Assembly: GCA_026388185.1 (NCBI GenBank)
Contig: JAPLKG010000020.1
Location: 1-64,000 of the forward strand
Reading direction: 5' to 3'
Origin: Candidatus Eisenbacteria bacterium
GTDB lineage: Bacteria > Eisenbacteria > RBG-16-71-46 > JAFGJU01
Length of the DNA: 64,000 bases
Shown: piece after piece, positions 17,671 through 25,849 of the stretch
Position numbering within the stretch: position 1 is the first letter of the stretch
Layout: each line of letters starts with the position of its first letter
Translations under genes and position numbers: made by a program
The notes under the pieces: model-generated
Databases searched by the model: none
What the model was told of the DNA's origin: nothing
What the model saw: only the letters and a program-made list of their open reading frames with translations

Positions 17671-19257
17671 CTAGGTCTCCTTCACGCACAACAACGACAC
17701 CTTGTACCCCAACATCGCGAGCCGCTGCGCGGCCTGCATCAAGTGGAGTCGGCTGAAAAATGGTAGGGACAAAGGCCAATTTGAGCTCGGTTTTGTGATG
17801 ATAGCATAAGTAATTGTGTAGTCTGTCGGCCTTGGCCGATCGTCAGGAATCAAGTGGGCCAGATTCGGCCTCGTGCTAGCTACATGCTCTTTCGCGTCCT
17901 GTCGGAACGCAGCATCTCGGAGAAACGCCTCAGCCGAGACTGTTCCTTGTGCGAAGAGGTGGCTAAGTGTGGCAGAACGGGTTTTCCTCTTGACGTGGAT
18001 GAATTCCCTGTCACAAGTGAGAAGATCGCATACCTCTATACGGCCTTGAACGCCACTGCATCGAACCAGCTTTTGGTCCATTAGTATGATTTCTTCGCGT
18101 TGTTCCGCGACGCGTCTGTTGTAGTCAGCTTCTCTCTCGCCAGCCTCTGCATTGGGCAGTTCCGAATCTGATGGCGCCAGCCGTGACACAACATCATTCA
18201 CTTCCTCTGCAAAATGCCCTGCCACTTGGAACCACTGGTTTGCTGTTAGAACATATAGGGCTCCCTGATATTCAGTCTCGAAGACAATGCACTCGTACAC
18301 AGACCACCGGCTAATGGTTTGTTCTTGTTCAACCCATCGCACGTGAACGCAGTCCCTCTTAACGTCCTGGAGCGAAAGCGCATCCGGATTTTCGAGCGTC
18401 CCGAGGTAATCACCGATGTCCAAATCCGAGTGAGATGCCTCCTCTCCCTGCTCCGTTGAGTAGCAGAAGCTCTCGACCCTTTCCCAGTCTAATGGTTCGG
18501 GAGGGGCCAAGTGGCACCTCTCTGTGTTTTGGTCGTTGAGAGCCGTTAGGAGTTCGCGATCTAGAATTTCGACAAGGCTCCGGTCACGAACCGTCCTCAG
18601 ATGGTCGATCCAACCGAATCGCTCTTTGTACTTTTCTCCTCCGTAGGCATTCCACATCTCCTCGCACTTTCGGCCAAGGCTTGAGAATTCAATCTGCACA
18701 TTCAGTGCGATAGCATCCTTTCCAGTAATGCGCTTGGCAAAAGTGTGTTCCCTAGGCTCACCCGTTACGGCACGCAACAGGTCTCGACTAATGTCTAGAG
18801 CGAACGTTTCAAGCGGAGAGTCTCTGCTTGTCTGACGCCGCGTATCGACAGTGAGCTCCTCAAACGTCCGAACATCCAAGCTCCTCAGACGGTCGGGATC
18901 TATGGTGTTAAGGGCCACCTTCAGTCCAAAATCCATTTCAAAACAGTCCGGCTTGAGGAGGTTTCGGCCATACCCAAATGTGAAGGCGAAGATCCTCGAA
19001 CACGCTTGTACAAAAAGTACTGCTGCAGAACTCACATTCTCGAGCGGCGCAATCTCGTCTGTAATCCCTTCGCGGACAAACTGAACCCAGGGAGGGGTCT
19101 TTCGATGAGGACGGCTCACATAAAACGCGCCCTCGAACGGAAGGTCCAATCTCAGATTGTACTTAGCCAGAGTATCCGGAGCCTTCAGCGCATCATCACA
19201 CGTCTGTAGATGTTCCTTAATCAAGAGAACGGTTAAATGTCTAACCCTTCTTCTCAT
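17671..19257 (-). CDS. TIGR04141 / DUF6119 family sporadically distributed protein
   Basis: The 528-aa protein begins RRRVRHLTVLLIKEHLQTCD and contains the region around FGYGRNLLKPDCFEMDFGLKVALN (near residues 93-116). Both are features I associate with the TIGR04141/DUF6119 family, which is patchily distributed and often found in defence islands. No signal, membrane segment or known catalytic motif is evident. The start overlaps the hsdS stop by 4 nt (ATGA), so it is translationally coupled to the specificity subunit. Its biochemical function is unknown. The tail ends near an HsdS remnant. Confidence 0.8.
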   Translation of the reverse strand: MRRRVRHLTVLLIKEHLQTCDDALKAPDTLAKYNLRLDLPFEGAFYVSRPHRKTPPWVQFVREGITDEIAPLENVSSAAVLFVQACSRIFAFTFGYGRNLLKPDCFEMDFGLKVALNTIDPDRLRSLDVRTFEELTVDTRRQTSRDSPLETFALDISRDLLRAVTGEPREHTFAKRITGKDAIALNVQIEFSSLGRKCEEMWNAYGGEKYKERFGWIDHLRTVRDRSLVEILDRELLTALNDQNTERCHLAPPEPLDWERVESFCYSTEQGEEASHSDLDIGDYLGTLENPDALSLQDVKRDCVHVRWVEQEQTISRWSVYECIVFETEYQGALYVLTANQWFQVAGHFAEEVNDVVSRLAPSDSELPNAEAGEREADYNRRVAEQREEIILMDQKLVRCSGVQGRIEVCDLLTCDREFIHVKRKTRSATLSHLFAQGTVSAEAFLRDAAFRQDAKEHVASTRPNLAHLIPDDRPRPTDYTITYAIITKPSSNWPLSLPFFSRLHLMQAAQRLAMLGYKVSLLCVKET

Positions 19258-20543
19258 GGCACATCCTTCAAGAATGTCGAGGGATTCCCTAACCGAAGCT
19301 CTCCAGACAATAGTTTAGGAAGCAATGCGTCCCGGATAGCCACGACAGTGCCGAATTGTTTACCATTGAGGTCAACCTTGTCACAGATGGATTTCGCCAA
19401 GCCGTGGAATTGTTCAACGATATTTGAGGAAGGAATTATGACCCACTGTGCCTGCAGGTCTTTTTGAGTCACAAGTGGCTGGGTAGACCCTCTGTTCAAG
19501 GAGCCGAAATCAAGACAGCGCGTCTTGTGGAATACGAACTCATACCATTCCGCTTGGCGTGGCAGAACGACTAGTGTGTTGTCTGAAGGCCAGCATGGAG
19601 AAGTTACACGAAACACCACCCCCAAAGTTCCTACCCTACCTGTCAAAATGATCGGACGTTCATAGAGAGGCGTCTTAACATAGGCCATTGGTCCACCACC
19701 ACCAAACAACGGTATTTGATAAGTGTCGTCTCTTACTTCGCTACGGCCCTCTGGTCTCTTGCCGCTGGTGACCTTGACGATATCGCCGAGATTTCCCACT
19801 GACCATCCCTTCGGAATCCTCCCCAGTTCGGAGTCTTGAAATGAGTCTGGGAACAAGTCGGCGAGATGCTTGGGTAGGCCGGGGTTTCGTCCTTCCGCCT
19901 TGGCGTGAACGGGGTCGAAGTTCACGAACCAGGACTTGAAGATCGCTTGTGTCATTGCCTCCAGCGTCTCGTTCATCCGCCGGTTCAGCTCGATTTTGTC
20001 GTCCAGTGTACCAAGAATGTGCGCGATGGCGCGCTGCTCAGGAATCGAAGGTAACGGGACTTCGAAATCTTCGACCATACCCTTTGTCAAAGCGTTCCTT
20101 GTCGCGCCGGCCGCGGCCAGTGCGAGCATATGATTCTGCATCGCGGGACTGACCAGGAAATACCGCAAATATCTAGCATCCAACCTGTCAGGACGAGGCC
20201 GAATGATGGCTACATGCTGATTTACCCTAGCCAGAAGAATTCCTCGTGGGGCCAAGCAACATCTGGCGACTGAATCGCCGGTGATATTGAGTAAGACATC
20301 ATCTCGCTGAACTGCCACATTCGCCAAGACCTCGGCATCCTCATCGCTAATGTAGGCTAGACCGTTCTGACGAAAACCCTCGTTGTAAACGTTCTGGCTA
20401 CGAATCAACGCTATCCCGCTTGAGAGATAGACTTCGGCGCCACCACGTGGAGTCGCACCACTCCCGACCTTCTTACAAATGTCACCAAGCCTTGTCCTAG
20501 GCCAAACCTCACCCTTCACAACGTACTCCTGTAGATTTACCAC
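19254..20543 (-). CDS. hsdS: Type I restriction-modification specificity subunit HsdS
   Basis: The 429-aa protein has two target-recognition domains. The first covers about residues 13-155 and ends in the conserved helix region IPEQRAIAHILGTLDDKIEL. The second covers about residues 240-370 and is followed by a second helical spacer ending AIRDALLPKLLSGEL. It sets the bipartite DNA target for methylation and cleavage by HsdM and HsdR. The start is GTG, with AGAAGG upstream. It is separated from hsdM by about 7 kb of cargo, unlike the usual adjacent arrangement. Confidence 0.94.
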   Translation of the reverse strand: MVNLQEYVVKGEVWPRTRLGDICKKVGSGATPRGGAEVYLSSGIALIRSQNVYNEGFRQNGLAYISDEDAEVLANVAVQRDDVLLNITGDSVARCCLAPRGILLARVNQHVAIIRPRPDRLDARYLRYFLVSPAMQNHMLALAAAGATRNALTKGMVEDFEVPLPSIPEQRAIAHILGTLDDKIELNRRMNETLEAMTQAIFKSWFVNFDPVHAKAEGRNPGLPKHLADLFPDSFQDSELGRIPKGWSVGNLGDIVKVTSGKRPEGRSEVRDDTYQIPLFGGGGPMAYVKTPLYERPIILTGRVGTLGVVFRVTSPCWPSDNTLVVLPRQAEWYEFVFHKTRCLDFGSLNRGSTQPLVTQKDLQAQWVIIPSSNIVEQFHGLAKSICDKVDLNGKQFGTVVAIRDALLPKLLSGELRLGNPSTFLKDVP

Positions 20544-20870
20544 AAACCTTCTCGAGCCCTACTGCATGGGCACTATTACTTACTCGCATAACTCAGTAGG
20601 CTCATCCGGCGACTCGGTCAACGGTAGCAGTCACGAATTTAGTCTTCATGGCTTCGTTGTTGAACCCAGAATCTATAATTTCAGGTCTCCGAATTCGTTC
20701 CGGGTTAACTGAAACCTAGAATCATCAAGAAACCGTGCTATGTTTCGCTTGACGGCCTGGGCAGGTGCCCTGGTCTCAACCCTTACAACTCTGCTTCAGC
20801 CCTTTGTTGGGTCTGGTCGCAATCCTACGTATTGGACGGCCATTCCAGTCATTTCTGGAGCAGATGATTC
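20544..20870. other. Gap between the Avs-like gene and hsdS
   Basis: No gene can be supported in this 327-nt stretch. On the minus strand it must hold the 3' end of the Avs-like transcript and any local promoter for hsdS. I see no strong terminator hairpin with a U-tract. Short open frames here look random. Confidence 0.4.
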
Positions 20871-23800
20871 CTAGATTCTTGAGCCTCTGCTACCTCTCCG
20901 TTGTCCTTCAGGCAGGCGTGGGCCAATGTCCTGGTCATAATCTTCGAAGAAAACTCGCTCGCCGATCTGCACGGAGCCGTCCTCCATCAAACGGGCAATC
21001 TGGCTAAACGTACGTCTAGGCCTAACCTTGGCATCCGGGCCACCCAGGATCCATTTCTCGCCAACCAGGGTCCAGATAACGCGCAATCCCATCTTGTCCA
21101 GTCGCACGAGAAGATCATCGGCGTCGGCGATGAGTGCTACGGGGCCCTTCTCTGTAACAGATGGATCTCGGAAGATAGTCTTTCTGCCAACAAGGCGGTA
21201 GCCGTCTCGACCATCCCACCAAAGATTGCGCTGGGAGAAGAACGCACGCGCGGGCACCATCATGTGGAAACTGCCCGGGAGTGAAGCGTCGTACTCCCAT
21301 TCGACGATGACCCCATTCCAGGATGACATGTAGGGAACAGGTAACTTGTACCCAGATCGACCGCCACGGCGGTGCCATTCTTCGGGCTCCATGTTAAACG
21401 AGGTTGCCCACGGATATTCGCCCGCGAAACCGTGCAGCCATGTAGCGCTTCCAGTCATCCATTTGCCAAAGAAGTTGCGACGGTGAAGGCAGTCGTATGC
21501 GGTCGCAACATTCTTCCTAGGTATCAGATAGCTTTCGACGTGAACCCACACCTCCCGGTAGGGATCATTCCAATGTGCGTCTTCATCTCGTTTCGTCCAC
21601 GATGGGTATGACACGAGCAACCGCCAGCGCTGACCATTTCGTTCCTGTATTGCCAGCAATCCTTCCAATGTTGGAAGGTCGTCCTTCTTCTTTACCCATT
21701 CAATATGCGAAAGCTGCTCTCCGGATCGAAGATCGGCTGAGGATCCGATCCACCAAGCCTCAGCGGCGCGTTCGCTGGTGACCATGTCGGGCGGCAACGT
21801 GGGGTCGATCTTTCTTCCCTCCAGAAGAATCAGGGGAGTTTCTTGCGGCTTGGGAACCCAGCTGTCGGGTTTCCGTTCAACGTGATCCCAGAGGCGCGAT
21901 GCCAGTTGGTACATGGCCACCCACTGATACTTCTTACCGATTCTCTCAGCCCAAGTCGGCTTAGCTCGCCCACCTCCGTATCTGCCGAGCATGTAGCGGT
22001 CATATCTTTCGCATCCTGAACCCTCGTAGCCGAATCCATGCGCAACGCGGCGGAGAATCCATTTACCCATATCTTGCCTTGGAACGGCGTGTTCCCAGTC
22101 CCCAAGGCAACCCATCGAGTATCTATGAAAATCGTCGTGCAGGCAGCTATGGGCCAACCCCGGCAACCCGTCTAAACGTTTGACCTCTTCATCGGGCGGC
22201 AGGTCGAGTGGCCATTCGGAACGGATGGGCTGCATAGTTAGCTCTGGATCGTAACCGTCAGGTAGGGCGTCGAGCACGCGGGCCAACTCCGCAATACACC
22301 TAATGTCATCGCGTATCAGTGCGTTATCAAATGCCGCTGGCTCATTCCGGAACGCCTCATGCAGCGCGCTAGTGATCAGACTGATCACGTCGACATTTCG
22401 GGATATGATCAGTGCGCCGTAGCAACAGAGCAGGGCGCGTTCCCTTACTTCGTCGTCGTCAGAATCGAGCAATCGTGTAAGCACGTCCGGGATGAGTTTG
22501 GGCCGTGCAACGAGCAAGGCCGTGGCTGCGCGCGTTGCTGTGTCCTTCACCCGACGGTCAGCCGCGGCGGTGAACCATAGTAAAACCGTGGCCCAACGTT
22601 CAGCAACCTCCTTATCAACCTGGTCAAGTGGGAGCTCAAACGCAGCATCAATTAAGCGTCTTACTGTTCCCCCCGACTCGTATTGCTGGTGGAGAAAACC
22701 ACACCACCATGCATCGCGCCCAGCTAAGGGCCTCCTCTTCAAGAGAACGTCAAGCCAGAGCGCGTCAATGGCCGAAGGTTGCCACGATACCGACAATGCA
22801 GCGTTAATGGTCTCAGAAGAGAAGTCGCGCATCCCAAGACCGTCGAGCACCAAGGACGCTGAGCATGAGGAAAAGCTGGCGGGATCCCGCCAAGGGAAGG
22901 ATTTGACTGTGATCCTAAGCACTTCGGCTCGAACGGACTCATCTGCCACAAGATTAGGAAGCTCCAATCCAGGTCTCTTCTCTGGAAGAAGGATCGAAAG
23001 TGCGCTAACCACACCGTTATTCTCTCCTATGGTGTTCAAGTCACTAAGCAGCGAATGGAGAGGTTGGCCAGGTCGGCAGGCCTTATCGATTTCCTCCGAC
23101 TCAATCCGAGATAGAATCTCATCTGCGACAAGAAAATCTCCTAAGCGCTCGAACGCTGGCCGCACAGTGCCTTCATCCCCGAGCGGGTCACTTGTGCCAG
23201 GGGCATCTTCAATCAGCAAATCGGCTCGTACAAGCCATTCAACTACTGGCAAGTCTCTTGCTTGCGGCCTTGCTTCGCTTATCACCTGTTGTGCACGCGA
23301 CCAAGAAACCGAAGAACTACCGGAATCAGCGACCACACGCGCGATGGCTCTGAGACTACCGGTGACCGTGTTGGCACTCACATTCGTCTCGTTATCGATC
23401 GTAAACTGCCGTTCTTTTTCATCGAGGAACGCTCTAATGGCTGGGGCGAGCCCACGCCAGCCAGCTGGAATATGGTCGAGACCGCGGGAGCGAAGAGTTT
23501 CGCAGACTAGTTTTAGATATAGTGGGTTGGAAAATTCGGGCTGTAGGATAGGCGTGATCGGAGGCTTAAGGTTGTAGTGTTGAAAGAATACCTGGCAGGC
23601 CAAGCGTTCGACACCAGCAAATCCCTGGTGCTCAATGACTAGCATGCCGACACCTACTGGAAGGCAGTGTGGCACGAATGAAGTTCTGCAGGTAACGCAA
23701 AGTCGCAAGCAGGGTCTGCGCTGAACTGCTTCCACGATGGCAGAAAGGCGACTGCGCCAATATCGCAATGGCCGAGTCTCGTTGAGCGCGTCAATACAGA

Positions 23801-25136
23801 GGAAGAGTAACGAACCGGAAGCTTCAGCTGCAGCGTTTAGGGCGTCGAGAAGGCCGTCCCTTCCAAGTGCGACGGGAAGCCCGAGAGACTCCAACAGTCG
23901 TGTCCACGGATCAGGCTCGCTGCAGAATGCGTGCCCAAAGGTCACGCATGTAAGAAGTCCCTCCGCAAAACGCTGACGAGCAGCGTCGCAAACCCCGTGT
24001 GTCTTTCCCGATCCTGCTGCGCCCGTGAGCACGAAAGCCCGTGCGAACGCGAGTAAACCTGCGGGGGAATTGAGCCAGTCACGGAGATCTCTACATGCAG
24101 TGACTGCCTTGCGTACGTAATCCAGATTAGCCGCGGGGAAAGAAACCTCGTACTCGGCCATGAATTGGCGAAACCCAGGCGAGTCCGCAGATCCCGGTCC
24201 GTGCTGGGCGTCGAGATCCTCCGCCAAGCCCGACTCAACGGACCCAAAACCTTCCAGTAGATCACCAAGTTGGGCGATGCAGTGCGCATGTGCCCGCGAC
24301 TCATCTGTCTTGGACAGACTATTGCACTCGTCGAGGATTTTCGCCATGTTGGCCACCAAGGACTGCGCGTGTTCCCGAGAGTCGTTGGGCCATGCTGGGG
24401 CGATTGCATCCGAACCAGTTTTGCGTACCGCGGAGGCAAGATCATCGTATGCTTTTCGGCAGGGACGTAGCCTTTTATCAAAGTCGATAGACCACGCCGC
24501 GGTACGACCGAAAGCGGCGAACCACTTCCAAAGGTCCGTCTCAACATTCAACTCTGGTGTGTATCGTGGTCCGGCGATTACCTTCACTGAATCCAGGTGG
24601 GATGAAAACCAATCCTTCGTGAGAATGATTTCATTGAAGAAAAACGCGCGCATACCTCCTGCTGTGTCCAAGTCTAGCAGCAGAGATCGGAGCTTCGACG
24701 CAGGCCACGCCTCAATGATCAGTTGACGACCTTCAGCAGCAGCCTTGCTTTCATACTTCTTGCGCCAGTCGTCAAACCTCTCCTGACCGCTTCGACCGCG
24801 TCGTCCCGTTGGACCTGTCAGATCAAACGGGAAGCATACAACGTATCGTGTCAGCGTGCTGTGGATCCGCAAGGCCGTGGTTAATGATGTGGTGGCTTGA
24901 CGGATGAGAGAGCCGACGTCAAAGAGGTACTTCGCTTGCCAGCCAACCCGACTGGCATCAGGGAGATCCGCGAAACACTCCACCCCTCCATCTCCCCCCG
25001 CCCCCCGGAGCCGGATGTACTTTGCCTCCCCCGGAAGAGACCGGTGCGCTAACTGACAACAAAGCTCTTCGAAGGCCTCTGGTTGACCGCCACAATGTGG
25101 TGCCATATGTCGGAAGTCAAAGTCATCCATAGTCAT
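20871..25136 (-). CDS. Avs-like STAND NTPase with N-terminal PD-(D/E)xK nuclease domain
   Basis: The 1421-aa protein has three parts. Residues 1-180 resemble the Mrr/Cap4 nuclease effector: FEELCCQLA (22-30), GGDGGVE (47-53) and WQAKY (66-70) give D49, E53, Q67 and K69. A STAND ATPase follows, with Walker A GAAGSGKT (372-379), Walker B LCIDALNE (446-453), an Arg sensor in VTCRTS and NPLYLKL (537-543). A long helical-repeat C terminus of about 800 residues is the presumed sensor. Avs proteins detect conserved phage proteins and then degrade DNA. It lies inside the type I locus between hsdM and hsdS. The subtype is unassigned. Confidence 0.85.
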   Translation of the reverse strand: MTMDDFDFRHMAPHCGGQPEAFEELCCQLAHRSLPGEAKYIRLRGAGGDGGVECFADLPDASRVGWQAKYLFDVGSLIRQATTSLTTALRIHSTLTRYVVCFPFDLTGPTGRRGRSGQERFDDWRKKYESKAAAEGRQLIIEAWPASKLRSLLLDLDTAGGMRAFFFNEIILTKDWFSSHLDSVKVIAGPRYTPELNVETDLWKWFAAFGRTAAWSIDFDKRLRPCRKAYDDLASAVRKTGSDAIAPAWPNDSREHAQSLVANMAKILDECNSLSKTDESRAHAHCIAQLGDLLEGFGSVESGLAEDLDAQHGPGSADSPGFRQFMAEYEVSFPAANLDYVRKAVTACRDLRDWLNSPAGLLAFARAFVLTGAAGSGKTHGVCDAARQRFAEGLLTCVTFGHAFCSEPDPWTRLLESLGLPVALGRDGLLDALNAAAEASGSLLFLCIDALNETRPLRYWRSRLSAIVEAVQRRPCLRLCVTCRTSFVPHCLPVGVGMLVIEHQGFAGVERLACQVFFQHYNLKPPITPILQPEFSNPLYLKLVCETLRSRGLDHIPAGWRGLAPAIRAFLDEKERQFTIDNETNVSANTVTGSLRAIARVVADSGSSSVSWSRAQQVISEARPQARDLPVVEWLVRADLLIEDAPGTSDPLGDEGTVRPAFERLGDFLVADEILSRIESEEIDKACRPGQPLHSLLSDLNTIGENNGVVSALSILLPEKRPGLELPNLVADESVRAEVLRITVKSFPWRDPASFSSCSASLVLDGLGMRDFSSETINAALSVSWQPSAIDALWLDVLLKRRPLAGRDAWWCGFLHQQYESGGTVRRLIDAAFELPLDQVDKEVAERWATVLLWFTAAADRRVKDTATRAATALLVARPKLIPDVLTRLLDSDDDEVRERALLCCYGALIISRNVDVISLITSALHEAFRNEPAAFDNALIRDDIRCIAELARVLDALPDGYDPELTMQPIRSEWPLDLPPDEEVKRLDGLPGLAHSCLHDDFHRYSMGCLGDWEHAVPRQDMGKWILRRVAHGFGYEGSGCERYDRYMLGRYGGGRAKPTWAERIGKKYQWVAMYQLASRLWDHVERKPDSWVPKPQETPLILLEGRKIDPTLPPDMVTSERAAEAWWIGSSADLRSGEQLSHIEWVKKKDDLPTLEGLLAIQERNGQRWRLLVSYPSWTKRDEDAHWNDPYREVWVHVESYLIPRKNVATAYDCLHRRNFFGKWMTGSATWLHGFAGEYPWATSFNMEPEEWHRRGGRSGYKLPVPYMSSWNGVIVEWEYDASLPGSFHMMVPARAFFSQRNLWWDGRDGYRLVGRKTIFRDPSVTEKGPVALIADADDLLVRLDKMGLRVIWTLVGEKWILGGPDAKVRPRRTFSQIARLMEDGSVQIGERVFFEDYDQDIGPRLPEGQRRGSRGSRI

Positions 25137-25230
25137 CGATTATTCAAACGTAGTACATTCCCATGCAGGCCCTACGGGAAAATCGTTCTCTGTCATTTTC
25201 CGTGTCCGCCCTACTCTAATGCGTAAGCGG

Positions 25231-25293
25231 TCATGCATCAATCCACTGCAGACCTTCCAGAATGTGATCGAGATACACGTGATCGTCCTTCAT
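25231..25293 (-). pseudogene. HepT-like (DUF86) N-terminal remnant
   Basis: A 20-codon frame reads MKDDHVYLDHILEGLQWIDA then stop. This matches the opening of HepT/DUF86 toxins (MKDD-x-x-YL-x-HIL-E). The rest of the roughly 110-residue protein, with its RX4-6H catalytic motif, is missing. It lies directly downstream of an MNT nucleotidyltransferase fragment, the normal partner order on this strand. Confidence 0.6.
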
Positions 25294-25334
25294 AGCGAAA
25301 CGGCCTCCTGCAAAATGCTCTGACGGAATGGTTG

Positions 25335-25448
25335 TCACATAGCATGGGGCTCAACAACGTCCACCCGGCCACCCGAAAACCACGACGTGGTCGGCCCATC
25401 CACTTCGATCAGAAAGTCAATGTCACTGTCTTCCGTAGCCCCGCACGA
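25335..25448 (-). pseudogene. MNT-type nucleotidyltransferase (MntA) remnant
   Basis: The frame reads ATEDSDIDFLIEVDGP and then RVDVVEPHAM before a stop. This is the DSDIDxLxE metal-binding signature and the VDLVEP end of MntA-like antitoxin nucleotidyltransferases. An in-frame TGA at 25449-25451 cuts it off upstream and the middle of the domain is shortened, so it is not functional. It pairs with the HepT remnant. Confidence 0.65.
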
Positions 25449-25486
25449 TCAAGCGAGACAGGCGGAGGTTCCGCTGCACGGTCAGG

Positions 25487-25585
25487 TCAGACGGCGGCAA
25501 AGGCGCGCATATACTTGAGATCTCGCGAGGGAAAGCCCTTCATGTTGGGGAACGCCTGCCGCAAGTCGGCAGCCAGGCGGTCGTC
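25487..25585 (-). pseudogene. DUF1016 (YhcG-type) N-terminal domain remnant
   Basis: The minus strand encodes RLAADLRQAFPNMKGFPSRD then LKYMRAFAAV and a stop. This is the well-conserved core of the DUF1016/PDDEXK-associated N-terminal domain (LxxDLRxxFPxMKGFSxRNLKYMRAFA). Nothing of the C-terminal nuclease remains. With the MNT and HepT pieces, it shows this 700-bp gap is a site of repeated gene loss. Confidence 0.6.
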
Positions 25586-25849
25586 TTCCTCTCCGCGAGC
25601 CCAGCGATGGCCCCGAACCGTGCCTCTTCATGGCGATCATTGCGCCCGAATCCCTTTTCCTTCTTCGTAGCGCCTTTTGCTCTCTTGCGGAACCATCGTG
25701 CTCAGTCGCTACCCATCTCCTAATGGAAAGATGTGCTCATATACGTAATGCTATGATTATAGCATGATATAGGCCAAAGGCCGCAACCTGTTTGTTGATA
25801 CAAAGATACACTCGCACTAGGCGCGGCTCTATGCTTTTCATTTGCTTTT

